Shown in pieces: positions 1-6,406 of a DNA stretch of 6,423 bases. Source of the DNA: Planctomicrobium sp. GTDB lineage: Bacteria > Planctomycetota > Planctomycetia > Planctomycetales > Planctomycetaceae. Position numbers and translations under genes: made by a program. The stretch spans positions 1 through 6,423 of the forward strand of contig JAJDEL010000729.1 in assembly GCA_029259835.1 (NCBI GenBank). The letters run 5' to 3'. Below the pieces are notes generated by a model. The model was given only the letters and a program-made list of their open reading frames with translations. It did no database searches and was not told the DNA's origin. Each line of letters begins with the position of its first letter. The stretch's first letter is position 1.

Positions 1-563
1 GATCGTAACATTCCGTAACCTTCGCCACGAGTCCTGACCATGGAATCGGCAGCGAGTCGTTTCAACCAGTCGGAGCGATTGACGCCAAAGGCTGGTTCGT
101 CAATCGCAGACACTTTAAGTTTATTTTGTGTTGGCTCAATATGTGTTTCTGTATCTTCGCTCTCTCGCGAGTACCTATGAAAGTCCCATTCATTCTGGAA
201 ACCGAGCTTTTCGTAGACTGGGGCACCTGCCGGTGTCGCATCAAGTTTGATGCACTGAATTTGGCGTTCATCAAGCCACGCAATCGCGTGTTTCATTAAG
301 GCGGATGCGATTCCCTGACGACGGTAATCAGGATGCACGAGCATCATTCCGATCCAGGCGAGTTCAGTACCGTAGGTTGTCGTCGTGATTGTTGAGACAG
401 GCTCCCCGTTGATCATCCCGACGAAGCAGCCTTGCGGTTCGTAATTCGCGATTCGCAACCAGTCCGCTCGCACTTGATTCCAACCAGACATTTCTCCCAG
501 ACTCAAACCAAAGCTAGCGTCATCAGCAGTCATTTCTCGAATTGCGAAACCTTCTGCTACCAC
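1..563 (-). CDS. GNAT-family N-acetyltransferase, two-domain, C-terminus cut by window edge
   Basis: The frame is open for 187 codons from a GTG at 561-563 to the left edge, so the C-terminus is missing. The first ~130 residues are a GNAT domain: strand 1 FAIREMT (6-12), the acetyl-CoA pyrophosphate-binding motif RRQGIA (81-86) following IGMMLVHPDY, and the C-terminal PVYEKLGF (115-122). After a linker, residues ~149-187 (SAIDEPAFGVNRSDWL, then GEGYGMLR) match the start of the extra acetyltransferase-like domain (Acetyltransf_18/DUF1248 type) that follows some GNAT domains. GTG is chosen because the next start, Met11, would remove strand 1; an AGGT lies 8 bases upstream (572-575). The gene overlaps the creatininase stop by 7 bases, implying translational coupling. 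GNAT enzymes move acetyl from acetyl-CoA to an amine, or less often another acceptor; the acceptor here is unknown, and the context suggests a small molecule from the same operon. Confidence 0.88.
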   Translation of the reverse strand, partial: MVAEGFAIREMTADDASFGLSLGEMSGWNQVRADWLRIANYEPQGCFVGMINGEPVSTITTTTYGTELAWIGMMLVHPDYRRQGIASALMKHAIAWLDERQIQCIKLDATPAGAPVYEKLGFQNEWDFHRYSRESEDTETHIEPTQNKLKVSAIDEPAFGVNRSDWLKRLAADSMVRTRGEGYGMLR

Positions 564-1609
564 AAGTCCTGACCTGCGTTTTGAGTTTGGTTGTGATTTC
601 CATCGAGAAGCTGCCGAACGTCGGAACGAGCGAGGGCGAGCATGCGTTCAAAAATGACATCAACATCGAGCTGTCGATAATTTGTGATATCACCAATCAC
701 GCCATTTGGATTATGTTCCAGAACGTAATCGCAGAAGCCGCCGAGGTCGGGAGTCAGTTCGACCGCTTTCTCAAATGACATTTGGTGTTCAGCGATGTCA
801 TCGAGACGATGCGGCCACCAGTCTGGATCAAGAAGGTCATTGCTCACTTTCTCAACCAGAATTGTCTCGACTCCGCCAGCATGTTGGTCGCTACGTTCAA
901 AGGAGTATTCCGCCAGCGGATCGTACAGCCAGCGAAACGCCCAATGTTTTGCATTGCTCTGCTCGATGCCATCAACGATTGCCTGTCGATGTGTGATTGA
1001 TCCGTGAACGTCGACGACGTAGATCGCATCTGGTTGCAACCAAATCGTGACAGCATTGCAGTAATTGGTCACATATTGAGTGAGCAATTCGGTGGTAATG
1101 TCGACACTGAATCCGAACGGCAACCCCCAGGTCAACTGCCCGTATTCAAGAGGTCGAGCAAGCTCGAAGCCGTCAAATTCCTCTGCAAGGTGCCGCAGAA
1201 CGTTGTAGCTTTGGATCGTGTCAGTCCCCAATGGCAGGTGCGGACCATGCTCTTCGATGGCGGTATCGACGCTGAATGCCAATACTAGCGGAGGTATCCT
1301 CTCCGGTAATTGTATTTCTGGTAGTTCGACTACTTTGACACGTTTCGAGTTTTCGTCCGAGCCATAAATTGGGAAACATTGAGTAATACGATTTACAAGT
1401 TGCTGCTTGAGGTCGTCAGTAAGAGCTTCATGAAAAAGGGGTGGAAGCACGTAATCGCCGAGCGCAGCAATTTCAGAATACGGAGTCGCCATCGAGCAGA
1501 CCGGCAGTATGAACTGAGTCTCAACAGCTAAGCTTCTCAAGTGAAATAGCGTGTACGCTGGGACCCACGGTCCGGAGTTCACGCGTTGTGGGAGATAATC
1601 GTTGAGCAT
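557..1609 (-). CDS. Creatininase-family amidohydrolase with N-terminal extension
   Basis: 350 residues, against about 240-260 for most creatininase-family proteins. Family members are metal-dependent hydrolases of cyclic or linear amides (creatininase, FAPy deformylase ArfB, the mycofactocin peptidase MftE). The core starts near residue 108: EEHGPHLPLGTD (119-130) supplies the expected ligands E119, H121 and D130, and HAGGVET (243-249) supplies H243 and E248. The usual central NGHGGN is changed to DVHGSI (200-205), keeping only the histidine, H202. The first ~105 residues are extra; LPVCSMATPYSEIAALGD (35-52) faintly resembles the core LPVGSxEQHGPHLPLGTD pattern without its ligands, possibly a decayed or structural duplicate. 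The ATG start is supported by AAGGAA 6 bases upstream. The gene lies 30 bases after the PhyH gene and overlaps the GNAT gene. Family membership is secure; the substrate is unknown and creatinine should not be assumed. Confidence 0.9.
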   Translation of the reverse strand: MLNDYLPQRVNSGPWVPAYTLFHLRSLAVETQFILPVCSMATPYSEIAALGDYVLPPLFHEALTDDLKQQLVNRITQCFPIYGSDENSKRVKVVELPEIQLPERIPPLVLAFSVDTAIEEHGPHLPLGTDTIQSYNVLRHLAEEFDGFELARPLEYGQLTWGLPFGFSVDITTELLTQYVTNYCNAVTIWLQPDAIYVVDVHGSITHRQAIVDGIEQSNAKHWAFRWLYDPLAEYSFERSDQHAGGVETILVEKVSNDLLDPDWWPHRLDDIAEHQMSFEKAVELTPDLGGFCDYVLEHNPNGVIGDITNYRQLDVDVIFERMLALARSDVRQLLDGNHNQTQNAGQDLW

Positions 1610-1615
1610 GTCGTG

Positions 1616-1621
1616 TTCCTT
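1616..1621 (-). promoter_or_regulatory. Ribosome binding site of the creatininase gene
   Basis: On the minus strand the 30-base spacer between the PhyH stop and the creatininase ATG contains AAGGAA, 6 bases before the start codon. It is the clearest Shine-Dalgarno sequence in the window and fixes the start of the 350-residue protein, which means the unusual N-terminal extension is really translated. Confidence 0.7.
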
Positions 1622-1639
1622 CGAATTCCCGCTTTCGCC

Positions 1640-2377
1640 TCAGCTTACTTTTACGTTCATATCCGCATCGTACGATAATCCAGAGTTGACGAGTTTTGCA
1701 CCATTTCGAAGATAATGAAACGCAACGGCACGGCGTGGTCGTTGGCTGTTGTTGTTTGAAGATTGATGCAGTGTGTTTCCGTGGTGAAACGAAATTCCAC
1801 CGCCAGGGACAGGGGCTGGTGTCATTTCGAACTGTTGCATCACATCATCCGGAACCTGAAGATTGAATGGTTCGCCCGGCGGGGCGAAGTGCTCGAGGAC
1901 TTTTTCTTGGTTACTGCCATCTCCATAGTAGAGGCAACCGTTTTCGACGGTTGCTTCATCGAGTGCAATCCAAACGGTGAGCGTCGCATTCAAGTCATCC
2001 GGACCGAAGTAGAAATTGTCCTGATGTACCGGTTTCGGACCACCACCTTCTGGGGGTTTCATAAAAACCTGACTGAAGAAAACGGAGACACCTTCGCCGA
2101 TCAATTGCTCGACCATTTCTACAACACGCGGATGTTTCGCCATCTTCTGAAACACGTCACGATAATGTGCCGGGTTATCCAGCTTCCGCAGTTTTTGAGC
2201 AGTCCCACTTCCTTCGAGATACCACTTACGTTGATCGTCCGGCATTTCGGCGAGGAATTCTTCGCTCCATTGTTTGACATCTGCGAGTGCAGCAACGATT
2301 TCCGAATCATCAAAGACATCGGTTACTGTTAAGTGGCCGGTCTCCTGAAAGGTCTTGATTTGCGAATCGGTCAGCAT
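1640..2377 (-). CDS. Phytanoyl-CoA dioxygenase (PhyH) family Fe(II)/2-oxoglutarate oxygenase
   Basis: 245 residues, a normal length for bacterial PhyH-family enzymes, which hydroxylate (sometimes halogenate or desaturate) small molecules using Fe(II), O2 and 2-oxoglutarate in the cytoplasm. The N-terminus MLTDSQIKTFQETGHLTV is the typical opening helix and strand. The iron site is complete: HQD (118-120) gives H118 and D120, and TLHQSSNN (202-209) gives the distal H204. R215 in QRPRRAVAFHY, 11 residues after H204, is the expected 2-oxoglutarate carboxylate-binding arginine. PVPGGGISFHHG (190-200) is the strand leading to the distal histidine. All catalytic residues are present, so it should be active. 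The ATG overlaps the stop of the upstream NRAMP-like gene by 7 bases (ATG at 2375-2377, TGA at 2371-2373), indicating coupled translation. The substrate cannot be told from the sequence; the hydroxyectoine (EctD) signature is not visible. Confidence 0.93.
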   Translation of the reverse strand: MLTDSQIKTFQETGHLTVTDVFDDSEIVAALADVKQWSEEFLAEMPDDQRKWYLEGSGTAQKLRKLDNPAHYRDVFQKMAKHPRVVEMVEQLIGEGVSVFFSQVFMKPPEGGGPKPVHQDNFYFGPDDLNATLTVWIALDEATVENGCLYYGDGSNQEKVLEHFAPPGEPFNLQVPDDVMQQFEMTPAPVPGGGISFHHGNTLHQSSNNNSQRPRRAVAFHYLRNGAKLVNSGLSYDADMNVKVS

Positions 2378-3729
2378 TCGTTGTCCAATTCACGTAAATT
2401 GAAGAGGCCAGAGAGATGTTGTTCGAAGCCTATCTGTGCCGATGCGGTTTCCACTGGTGGGTTGCGGTATTTTTCATACTTCGCTGGCAGGTCGACGAAG
2501 GCTGTTTTGGATGCGATTGCGAGCAACAAAACGAAACCCAAGCTGGCAAAGACTTTCGTAATGGGGCCATTGACATTTTCTCCCATAATTTCTTTGCTGC
2601 TGGTGAGCCAAAGTAAAACTCCTGCAATGAGTGGAGCACCAATCACGGTGACCGCTTGAGCGGCAATGATCGTTGGCGTTCGATCCCAACCGAAGGCGAG
2701 CGTGGCAACTCCGACTGCCATGCCAGTCAGCAGAGCGAGTGTGGTGAGCAGCCTCGGCCCCATGTCTGTCGGATTGCTGCCGATGCCGAGACCATCGGAG
2801 AAAATAAATCCACCGATCATCGAGTTGACAATGAACGATGAGTATGCGGCTGAAAACAATCCCAGGCAGAAAATGATTTTCGCACTTGGTCCGAAAGTCG
2901 TTTCCAATGCCACTGCGACATCGACCGGACTTCCCAGTGTGACTGTTTCTCCGGTGTACAGCCCTGCGGCAGCCGTTGACATGAGCATCACTGTAATCAA
3001 GGCCATGATCACAGAGCCGACACGTGCATCGACCAGACCGCTTTTGAGTTCGGAAATTCCCCAGCCTTTTTGATGAACGAGGTATGCCTGATAGAACGCG
3101 GCGGAAATCACGAACGTCGTTCCCATCAAGCCGAGAAGAGCGAGGTTGCTCTCCGCATCACCAAGGTCAATTGCATCTGCTTTGGGGATGAAGCCTGAGA
3201 ACAACGCTCCAATGTTTGGCTGCAAGAGCAATAAATTGACGGCAAAGCTGACCAGCATCAGGCCGACGAAGGTCATCATCACCCGTTCCAGCATGCGGTA
3301 CATATCCTTGAAGGCAAACAGAAATGAGATTGCAACGAGATTAAAAACGACAATCAATCCGACCACAATTTGCTTCGAGTCAATAAATGCCTCGAACGCT
3401 GCTGCAACGCCAATGTTGTTGCCTGACTGAAATGCTGCGGAGATGAAGAACACACTTCCACCGACCAGAATTGCCAGCCAGCGACCGACTTTTTCACGAA
3501 TCAATTCACAGGGAGATACCTTAGCAACCGCGCCTAATCTCGCTCCCATCGTCATGTAGACCATCATGAAAGCGACGGAAATCGCGACGACCCACAACAT
3601 CGAGTATTCTTGATTCGCTCCGATTTTTGAGCTGGTCACAATACTCCCGGGACCGATCACGACGCAGGCTGTAATCAGACCGGGGCCGATGCGGGTGTAC
3701 CAGGGGCGGGCGTTGGGAGTTTCGTTCAT
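2371..3729 (-). CDS. NRAMP-like integral membrane transporter lacking canonical metal motifs
   Basis: 452 residues with about 11 hydrophobic segments (roughly 14-36, 43-62, 84-112, 120-140, 148-170, 197-217, 235-257, 283-310, 325-345, 352-377, 393-412), matching the NRAMP/SLC11 fold and length; an inner-membrane protein. The opening RIGPGLITACVVIGPGSIVT aligns with the NRAMP first helix (GPGxLxxxxxIDPGN), but DPGN has become GPGS (26-29), losing the metal-binding Asp and Asn. In helix 6 the MPH motif is absent: GTTFVISAAFYQAYLVHQ (203-220) has no Met or His at the expected place. Known NRAMPs move Mn2+ or Fe2+ with protons; without these ligands the substrate is probably something else, perhaps a different ion or an organic solute, since the fold is shared with amino-acid transporters (inference). 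It is the first gene of the tight downstream run, lies 95 bases after the enolase-type gene, and has only a weak Shine-Dalgarno site. Confidence 0.85.
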   Translation of the reverse strand: MNETPNARPWYTRIGPGLITACVVIGPGSIVTSSKIGANQEYSMLWVVAISVAFMMVYMTMGARLGAVAKVSPCELIREKVGRWLAILVGGSVFFISAAFQSGNNIGVAAAFEAFIDSKQIVVGLIVVFNLVAISFLFAFKDMYRMLERVMMTFVGLMLVSFAVNLLLLQPNIGALFSGFIPKADAIDLGDAESNLALLGLMGTTFVISAAFYQAYLVHQKGWGISELKSGLVDARVGSVIMALITVMLMSTAAAGLYTGETVTLGSPVDVAVALETTFGPSAKIIFCLGLFSAAYSSFIVNSMIGGFIFSDGLGIGSNPTDMGPRLLTTLALLTGMAVGVATLAFGWDRTPTIIAAQAVTVIGAPLIAGVLLWLTSSKEIMGENVNGPITKVFASLGFVLLLAIASKTAFVDLPAKYEKYRNPPVETASAQIGFEQHLSGLFNLRELDNEC

Positions 3730-3754
3730 GGTGGGCTCAGAAGGGGTGAGTCAA

Positions 3755-3769
3755 TGTTGATGTGTTGAT
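3755..3769. repeat. Short direct repeat upstream of the NRAMP-like gene
   Basis: TGTTGAT occurs twice at an 8-base period (3755-3761 and 3763-3769) in the 95-base spacer before the transporter gene. The spacer is otherwise featureless, and this is where a promoter or operator for the four-gene run would sit. Two 7-mers can arise by chance, so a regulator site is only a possibility. Confidence 0.25.
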
Positions 3770-3824
3770 CGAAGTGTCTTGAATTCGGGTCAAATGTGCA
3801 ATCGCACGGTGTTAGCAATTTGTT

Positions 3825-5249
3825 TTAGAAGTCCCATTCTTCGAAGAGTGTGACGTCCGGCAGTTTCGACATTCCGAACGGTGCGGCGATGACACTCTTG
3901 AGATTGAGTTGACCGTTTTGTGGGTTCAACGCAACAAATCCAGAATCGGTTTGCTGGTACAGGTCTGAATGGTTCTTGAGAGTTTGTTCTTGAACAGCAG
4001 CCGGGAATTGGCTGAGACCGGCGAAGTAGTGGTGACCGTTTCTTTCGACGTGTTTGATCCCCAACGCTGCAACGACTGCGAGGTCTTGAAGCAGGGTGAC
4101 TGGACCGATGTTTGCCAGATCTTCACCGGAGAGAATCGTGTTCCTTCCATCTTTGCGAGCGTGCATTAATGTTGCTGCGTTGATCAACCCTTTGATGACA
4201 CCTTTGCAGTTCTTGTGGCTTGTGCCTGAGTAACCAAGGGAGAGTGCTTTGGGAAGGCTACTGAGATCGGCATCGGATTCGTCGATGATGATCGGTGGCG
4301 CTGCGGACCAATTCGAAAGTGCGACTTGTACCGAATCATCGAGAGCGTAATCGCGATGCAGGGGCTGCTCAACGAAGAGTAAGCTTTGTGTGAAGAATGG
4401 ATTCAATACTGCATCACTGAAGTGGGATTCGAATTGATTTCGAAAGTCTTCGATGTCGGCGTAGTTCTCGTTGCCGTCCATTGTGAATTGAGTGCGACCG
4501 GCGACTTCCTTGTTTAAGATGCTTGCGATTGCTACGAGGCGGTCTCGGTCTTTCTGTTGGTCGCCGGAGAGTTTGATTTTGAAATAGGTGAGACCATACT
4601 TGCGAATGTTGGCGACGAGCGAATGCGGCAGACCATCATCGATTCGATTTTCGTCTGTGATTTCGTCATCGGTCAGCGGATCACCCATGCCGATCGTATG
4701 ACGCAAATGGATGTGGTCGCTGGGTTGTGACACGACAACATCGCTGGGAGAGATGCCTTTTAGTTCCGGTCGAACGGATTCAAGGTCAATCTCGAATCTG
4801 TTATCTTGCAGGAGTTGATGTATCGATAAGTTGCTGCCGCGACAGATCGCATCCAAAACAGCGCGTTCAATGAGACTTATTCCAAAACTTGCCAGCAGTG
4901 GAGCAATTTCGTTCTTGGTCGCCCAGTTCATTTGAGATTGATACAGCTTCCGCCACCAGCCGAATACTGTTCGTGCTTTCTTAATTGTTCTCGCATGATT
5001 CGCTGCATGTCGAATCACGCGCAGCATCTCAGGCAGGTCTTCGGATTCGTAATCTGATGTTGGGTTCTTGGTGAACCACTTTGGTGGCAGCAGGTCGGCA
5101 CTCATCCCGATTGAGTGTACGTTGTTGAACGTGACCTCAGCCTGAACAAAAAGATGCGGTACCTCGGTCATACTCGCGATGCCGTAACGAAACGGAAACC
5201 GCGTTTTGAGGTCTTGCCGGTAGAAGCGAACTCTGTGTACGGTCAACAT
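3825..5249 (-). CDS. Enolase-superfamily enzyme (mandelate racemase/muconate lactonizing type), function unknown
   Basis: 474 residues from the ATG at 5247-5249. The barrel carries the superfamily catalytic set in order: FKIK (223-226) gives the KxK base pair K224/K226; MDGNENY gives metal ligand D258; FVEQP gives E294; IIDES gives D323 (with E324); and SHKNCKG gives K346, the opposite-face lysine of the muconate-lactonizing group. Such enzymes abstract a proton next to a carboxylate held by Mg2+, for racemisation, cycloisomerisation or dehydration. The protein is about 100 residues longer than usual (~370): the capping domain has extra sequence around residues 50-115 (LLPPKWFTK, then a Trp-rich helix), and spacing between barrel motifs is stretched. 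A GTG at 5339 would add 30 residues, but that stretch translates the palindrome at 5311-5333 and is unlikely to be protein. There is no clear Shine-Dalgarno site. The substrate is unknown; dipeptide epimerase or o-succinylbenzoate synthase are possible relatives, neither proven. Confidence 0.87.
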   Translation of the reverse strand: MLTVHRVRFYRQDLKTRFPFRYGIASMTEVPHLFVQAEVTFNNVHSIGMSADLLPPKWFTKNPTSDYESEDLPEMLRVIRHAANHARTIKKARTVFGWWRKLYQSQMNWATKNEIAPLLASFGISLIERAVLDAICRGSNLSIHQLLQDNRFEIDLESVRPELKGISPSDVVVSQPSDHIHLRHTIGMGDPLTDDEITDENRIDDGLPHSLVANIRKYGLTYFKIKLSGDQQKDRDRLVAIASILNKEVAGRTQFTMDGNENYADIEDFRNQFESHFSDAVLNPFFTQSLLFVEQPLHRDYALDDSVQVALSNWSAAPPIIIDESDADLSSLPKALSLGYSGTSHKNCKGVIKGLINAATLMHARKDGRNTILSGEDLANIGPVTLLQDLAVVAALGIKHVERNGHHYFAGLSQFPAAVQEQTLKNHSDLYQQTDSGFVALNPQNGQLNLKSVIAAPFGMSKLPDVTLFEEWDF

Positions 5250-5310
5250 GACTGATTTTTTTTGAAGTGAGTAACTACAAAAGGCACGAAGATGTGACTG
5301 CCTCGAATTG

Positions 5311-5333
5311 CACTGCTGGGCGTGCCAGCAGTG
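5311..5333. repeat. Perfect 9-bp palindrome in the intergenic spacer, REP-like candidate
   Basis: CACTGCTGG (5311-5319) and CCAGCAGTG (5325-5333) are perfect inverted copies around a 5-base loop, GCGTG. The hairpin begins 10 bases past the polyprenyl synthase stop and ends about 60 bases before the enolase-type start. It has no T-run on either strand, so it is not a classic intrinsic terminator; it may stabilise or separate messages. From memory, CACTGCTGG...CCAGCAGTG palindromes recur between genes in several planctomycete genomes, which would make this one copy of a dispersed repeat, but only one copy is visible here. Confidence 0.6.
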
Positions 5334-5342
5334 GTACACTCT

Positions 5343-6335
5343 CTAGCAGGCTCGGTCGATTGATAGCACTGGAAGTTTCAGGAGAACGTCTTTCGCAGGC
5401 GAATCAGGGAGCACTTGTAGTTCATGTTGAGCTTCGATTGCGAGTTGATGGGCGTATTCGATTGCGGCGTTGATGACGTTGGCTTCGCGGGCGCGGCGGA
5501 TGATTTCCCGACCGGCTTCTTCTGTGCCGGCTTCGAGGAGTTCGAGAAGTTGTTGGCGCTCATTTCCAGATGTCTCTTCCAGTAAACGGATGACTGGTAA
5601 GGTCATCTTTTGTTGGAAGAGATCTGTCCCGAGGGTTTTTCCGACGTTCGATTCGAGTCCGATTAAGTCCAGAACGTCGTCAGCGATTTGGAACGCTTTG
5701 CCAAGGAGTCGACCGAAGTTTTCCAGCCGCTTGATTGTCTCTTCGCACGCGCCTGAAAATTTCGCTCCTAATAAACAGGAGACTGCACACAGTTCTGCGG
5801 TCTTACCATCGATGATGCTGAAGTATTCTGCTTCGGTCAGGTTCAAGTTTCCGCGGTTGCGAATTTGCGTCAGTTCACCTTCACAAACAAGGTTCGTTGC
5901 ATGACCGATGATCCGGCATGCCTCGGCACTTTCCGTTTGTGATGCCAGATGATACGCATGCGTGAACAGGAAGTCTCCGTACAAGACACTGGTTTGGTTA
6001 TTCCAGCGTACGTTCACTGTCGCGACGTGGCGACGGACGTTTGCATCATCGAGAACATCATCGTGGACCAGAGTGGCGGTGTGAATCATCTCGACCACAG
6101 CCGCGAGAATTTCGTGTTCACGTTTGATTTCACCGCACGCTTTTGCGGTCATCAGGCAGAGAATTGGGCGCAACCGTTTCCCACGAAACCGACTGGTGTG
6201 CTGGTAAATATCTCGAACGAACGGGTTTTTCGATGCCAGTTCCGTAGCATACGTCGCTTCAACAGCACTCAGTGCATCGCCAATTAAGAACTGGGTCCGC
6301 TCTAGAAGTTCATTGACATTCTGGATTTGCGGCAT
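5343..6335 (-). CDS. Polyprenyl diphosphate synthase (IspB/hexa- to octaprenyl type)
   Basis: 330 residues from ATG 6333-6335, the standard length. The enzyme condenses isopentenyl diphosphate onto an allylic diphosphate in trans to build a long prenyl chain, most likely the menaquinone side chain. Counted from a GTG three codons earlier, motifs are: GKRLRP (55-60, isopentenyl diphosphate binding), first Asp-rich motif DDVLD (95-99), GD at 123-124, KT at 181-182, second Asp-rich motif DDVLD (222-226), then GTDLFQQKMTLP (239-250) with its phosphate-binding lysine. All catalytic residues are present. Positions 4-5 before the first Asp motif are small (A90, T91) rather than aromatic, which permits chains longer than farnesyl. 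ATG is preferred over GTG 6342-6344 because GAAAG lies 8 bases before the ATG and abuts the GTG. It is the first gene in the visible run; a palindrome-bearing 93-base spacer separates it from the enolase-type gene, so co-transcription is uncertain. Confidence 0.93.
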   Translation of the reverse strand: MPQIQNVNELLERTQFLIGDALSAVEATYATELASKNPFVRDIYQHTSRFRGKRLRPILCLMTAKACGEIKREHEILAAVVEMIHTATLVHDDVLDDANVRRHVATVNVRWNNQTSVLYGDFLFTHAYHLASQTESAEACRIIGHATNLVCEGELTQIRNRGNLNLTEAEYFSIIDGKTAELCAVSCLLGAKFSGACEETIKRLENFGRLLGKAFQIADDVLDLIGLESNVGKTLGTDLFQQKMTLPVIRLLEETSGNERQQLLELLEAGTEEAGREIIRRAREANVINAAIEYAHQLAIEAQHELQVLPDSPAKDVLLKLPVLSIDRAC

Positions 6336-6343
6336 GTGTGCCA

Positions 6344-6348
6344 CTTTC
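6344..6348 (-). promoter_or_regulatory. Likely ribosome binding site of the polyprenyl synthase
   Basis: GAAAG on the minus strand, 8 bases before the ATG at 6333-6335. It is modest, but it directly abuts the alternative GTG at 6342-6344, so it favours the ATG and a 330-residue product over 333. Confidence 0.4.
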
Positions 6349-6389
6349 GTTGAAAATTGATGCGATCTATTTCATTGTGAACCGAGAAC

Positions 6390-6406
6390 CGTGAAAATTA
6401 TTCACG
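6390..6406. promoter_or_regulatory. Inverted repeat in the polyprenyl synthase leader, possible operator
   Basis: CGTGAA (6390-6395) and TTCACG (6401-6406) form a perfect 6-bp inverted repeat around AATTA, about 55 bases before the polyprenyl synthase ATG. On the minus strand a run of six T precedes it rather than follows it, so it is not a terminator for either direction. Its AT-rich centre and place near the expected promoter fit a dimeric regulator site. I found no convincing -35/-10 pair, and the region upstream is outside the window. Confidence 0.3.

Noticed and set aside
62..283. 73-codon minus-strand frame near the left edge
   Set aside because: It is an alternate frame inside the GNAT gene, whose own frame shows the acetyl-CoA motif and C-terminal domain.
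1763..2332. 189-codon open frame on the plus strand opposite the PhyH gene
   Set aside because: It lies wholly antisense to a gene with complete catalytic motifs, its translation has no recognisable domain, and no ribosome site stands out. Other plus-strand frames (for example 2666-3073, 5470-5904, 5949-6287) are rejected for the same reason.
1640..2377. Ectoine hydroxylase (EctD) as the identity of the PhyH-family protein
   Set aside because: The protein is shorter than EctD and lacks its extended signature around the HxD motif; there are no ectoine genes nearby.
3765..3793. Promoter for the NRAMP-like gene: TTGACC (3788-3793) with a 17-base spacer to GATCAA (3765-3770), minus strand
   Set aside because: The -35 box matches 5 of 6 consensus bases, but the -10 matches only 3 of 6, which is not enough to list as a promoter. 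It remains the best candidate in that spacer.
3796..3807. GTGC-AATC-GCAC hairpin after the enolase-type gene as a terminator
   Set aside because: The stem is only 4 bp and the following T-run is too weak (ATTTG) to call an intrinsic terminator.
5250..5339. 30-residue N-terminal extension of the enolase-type protein from a GTG
   Set aside because: It translates the intergenic palindrome, is rich in Cys, His and Gln, and does not resemble the usual start of the capping domain, which begins at MLTVHRVRFY.
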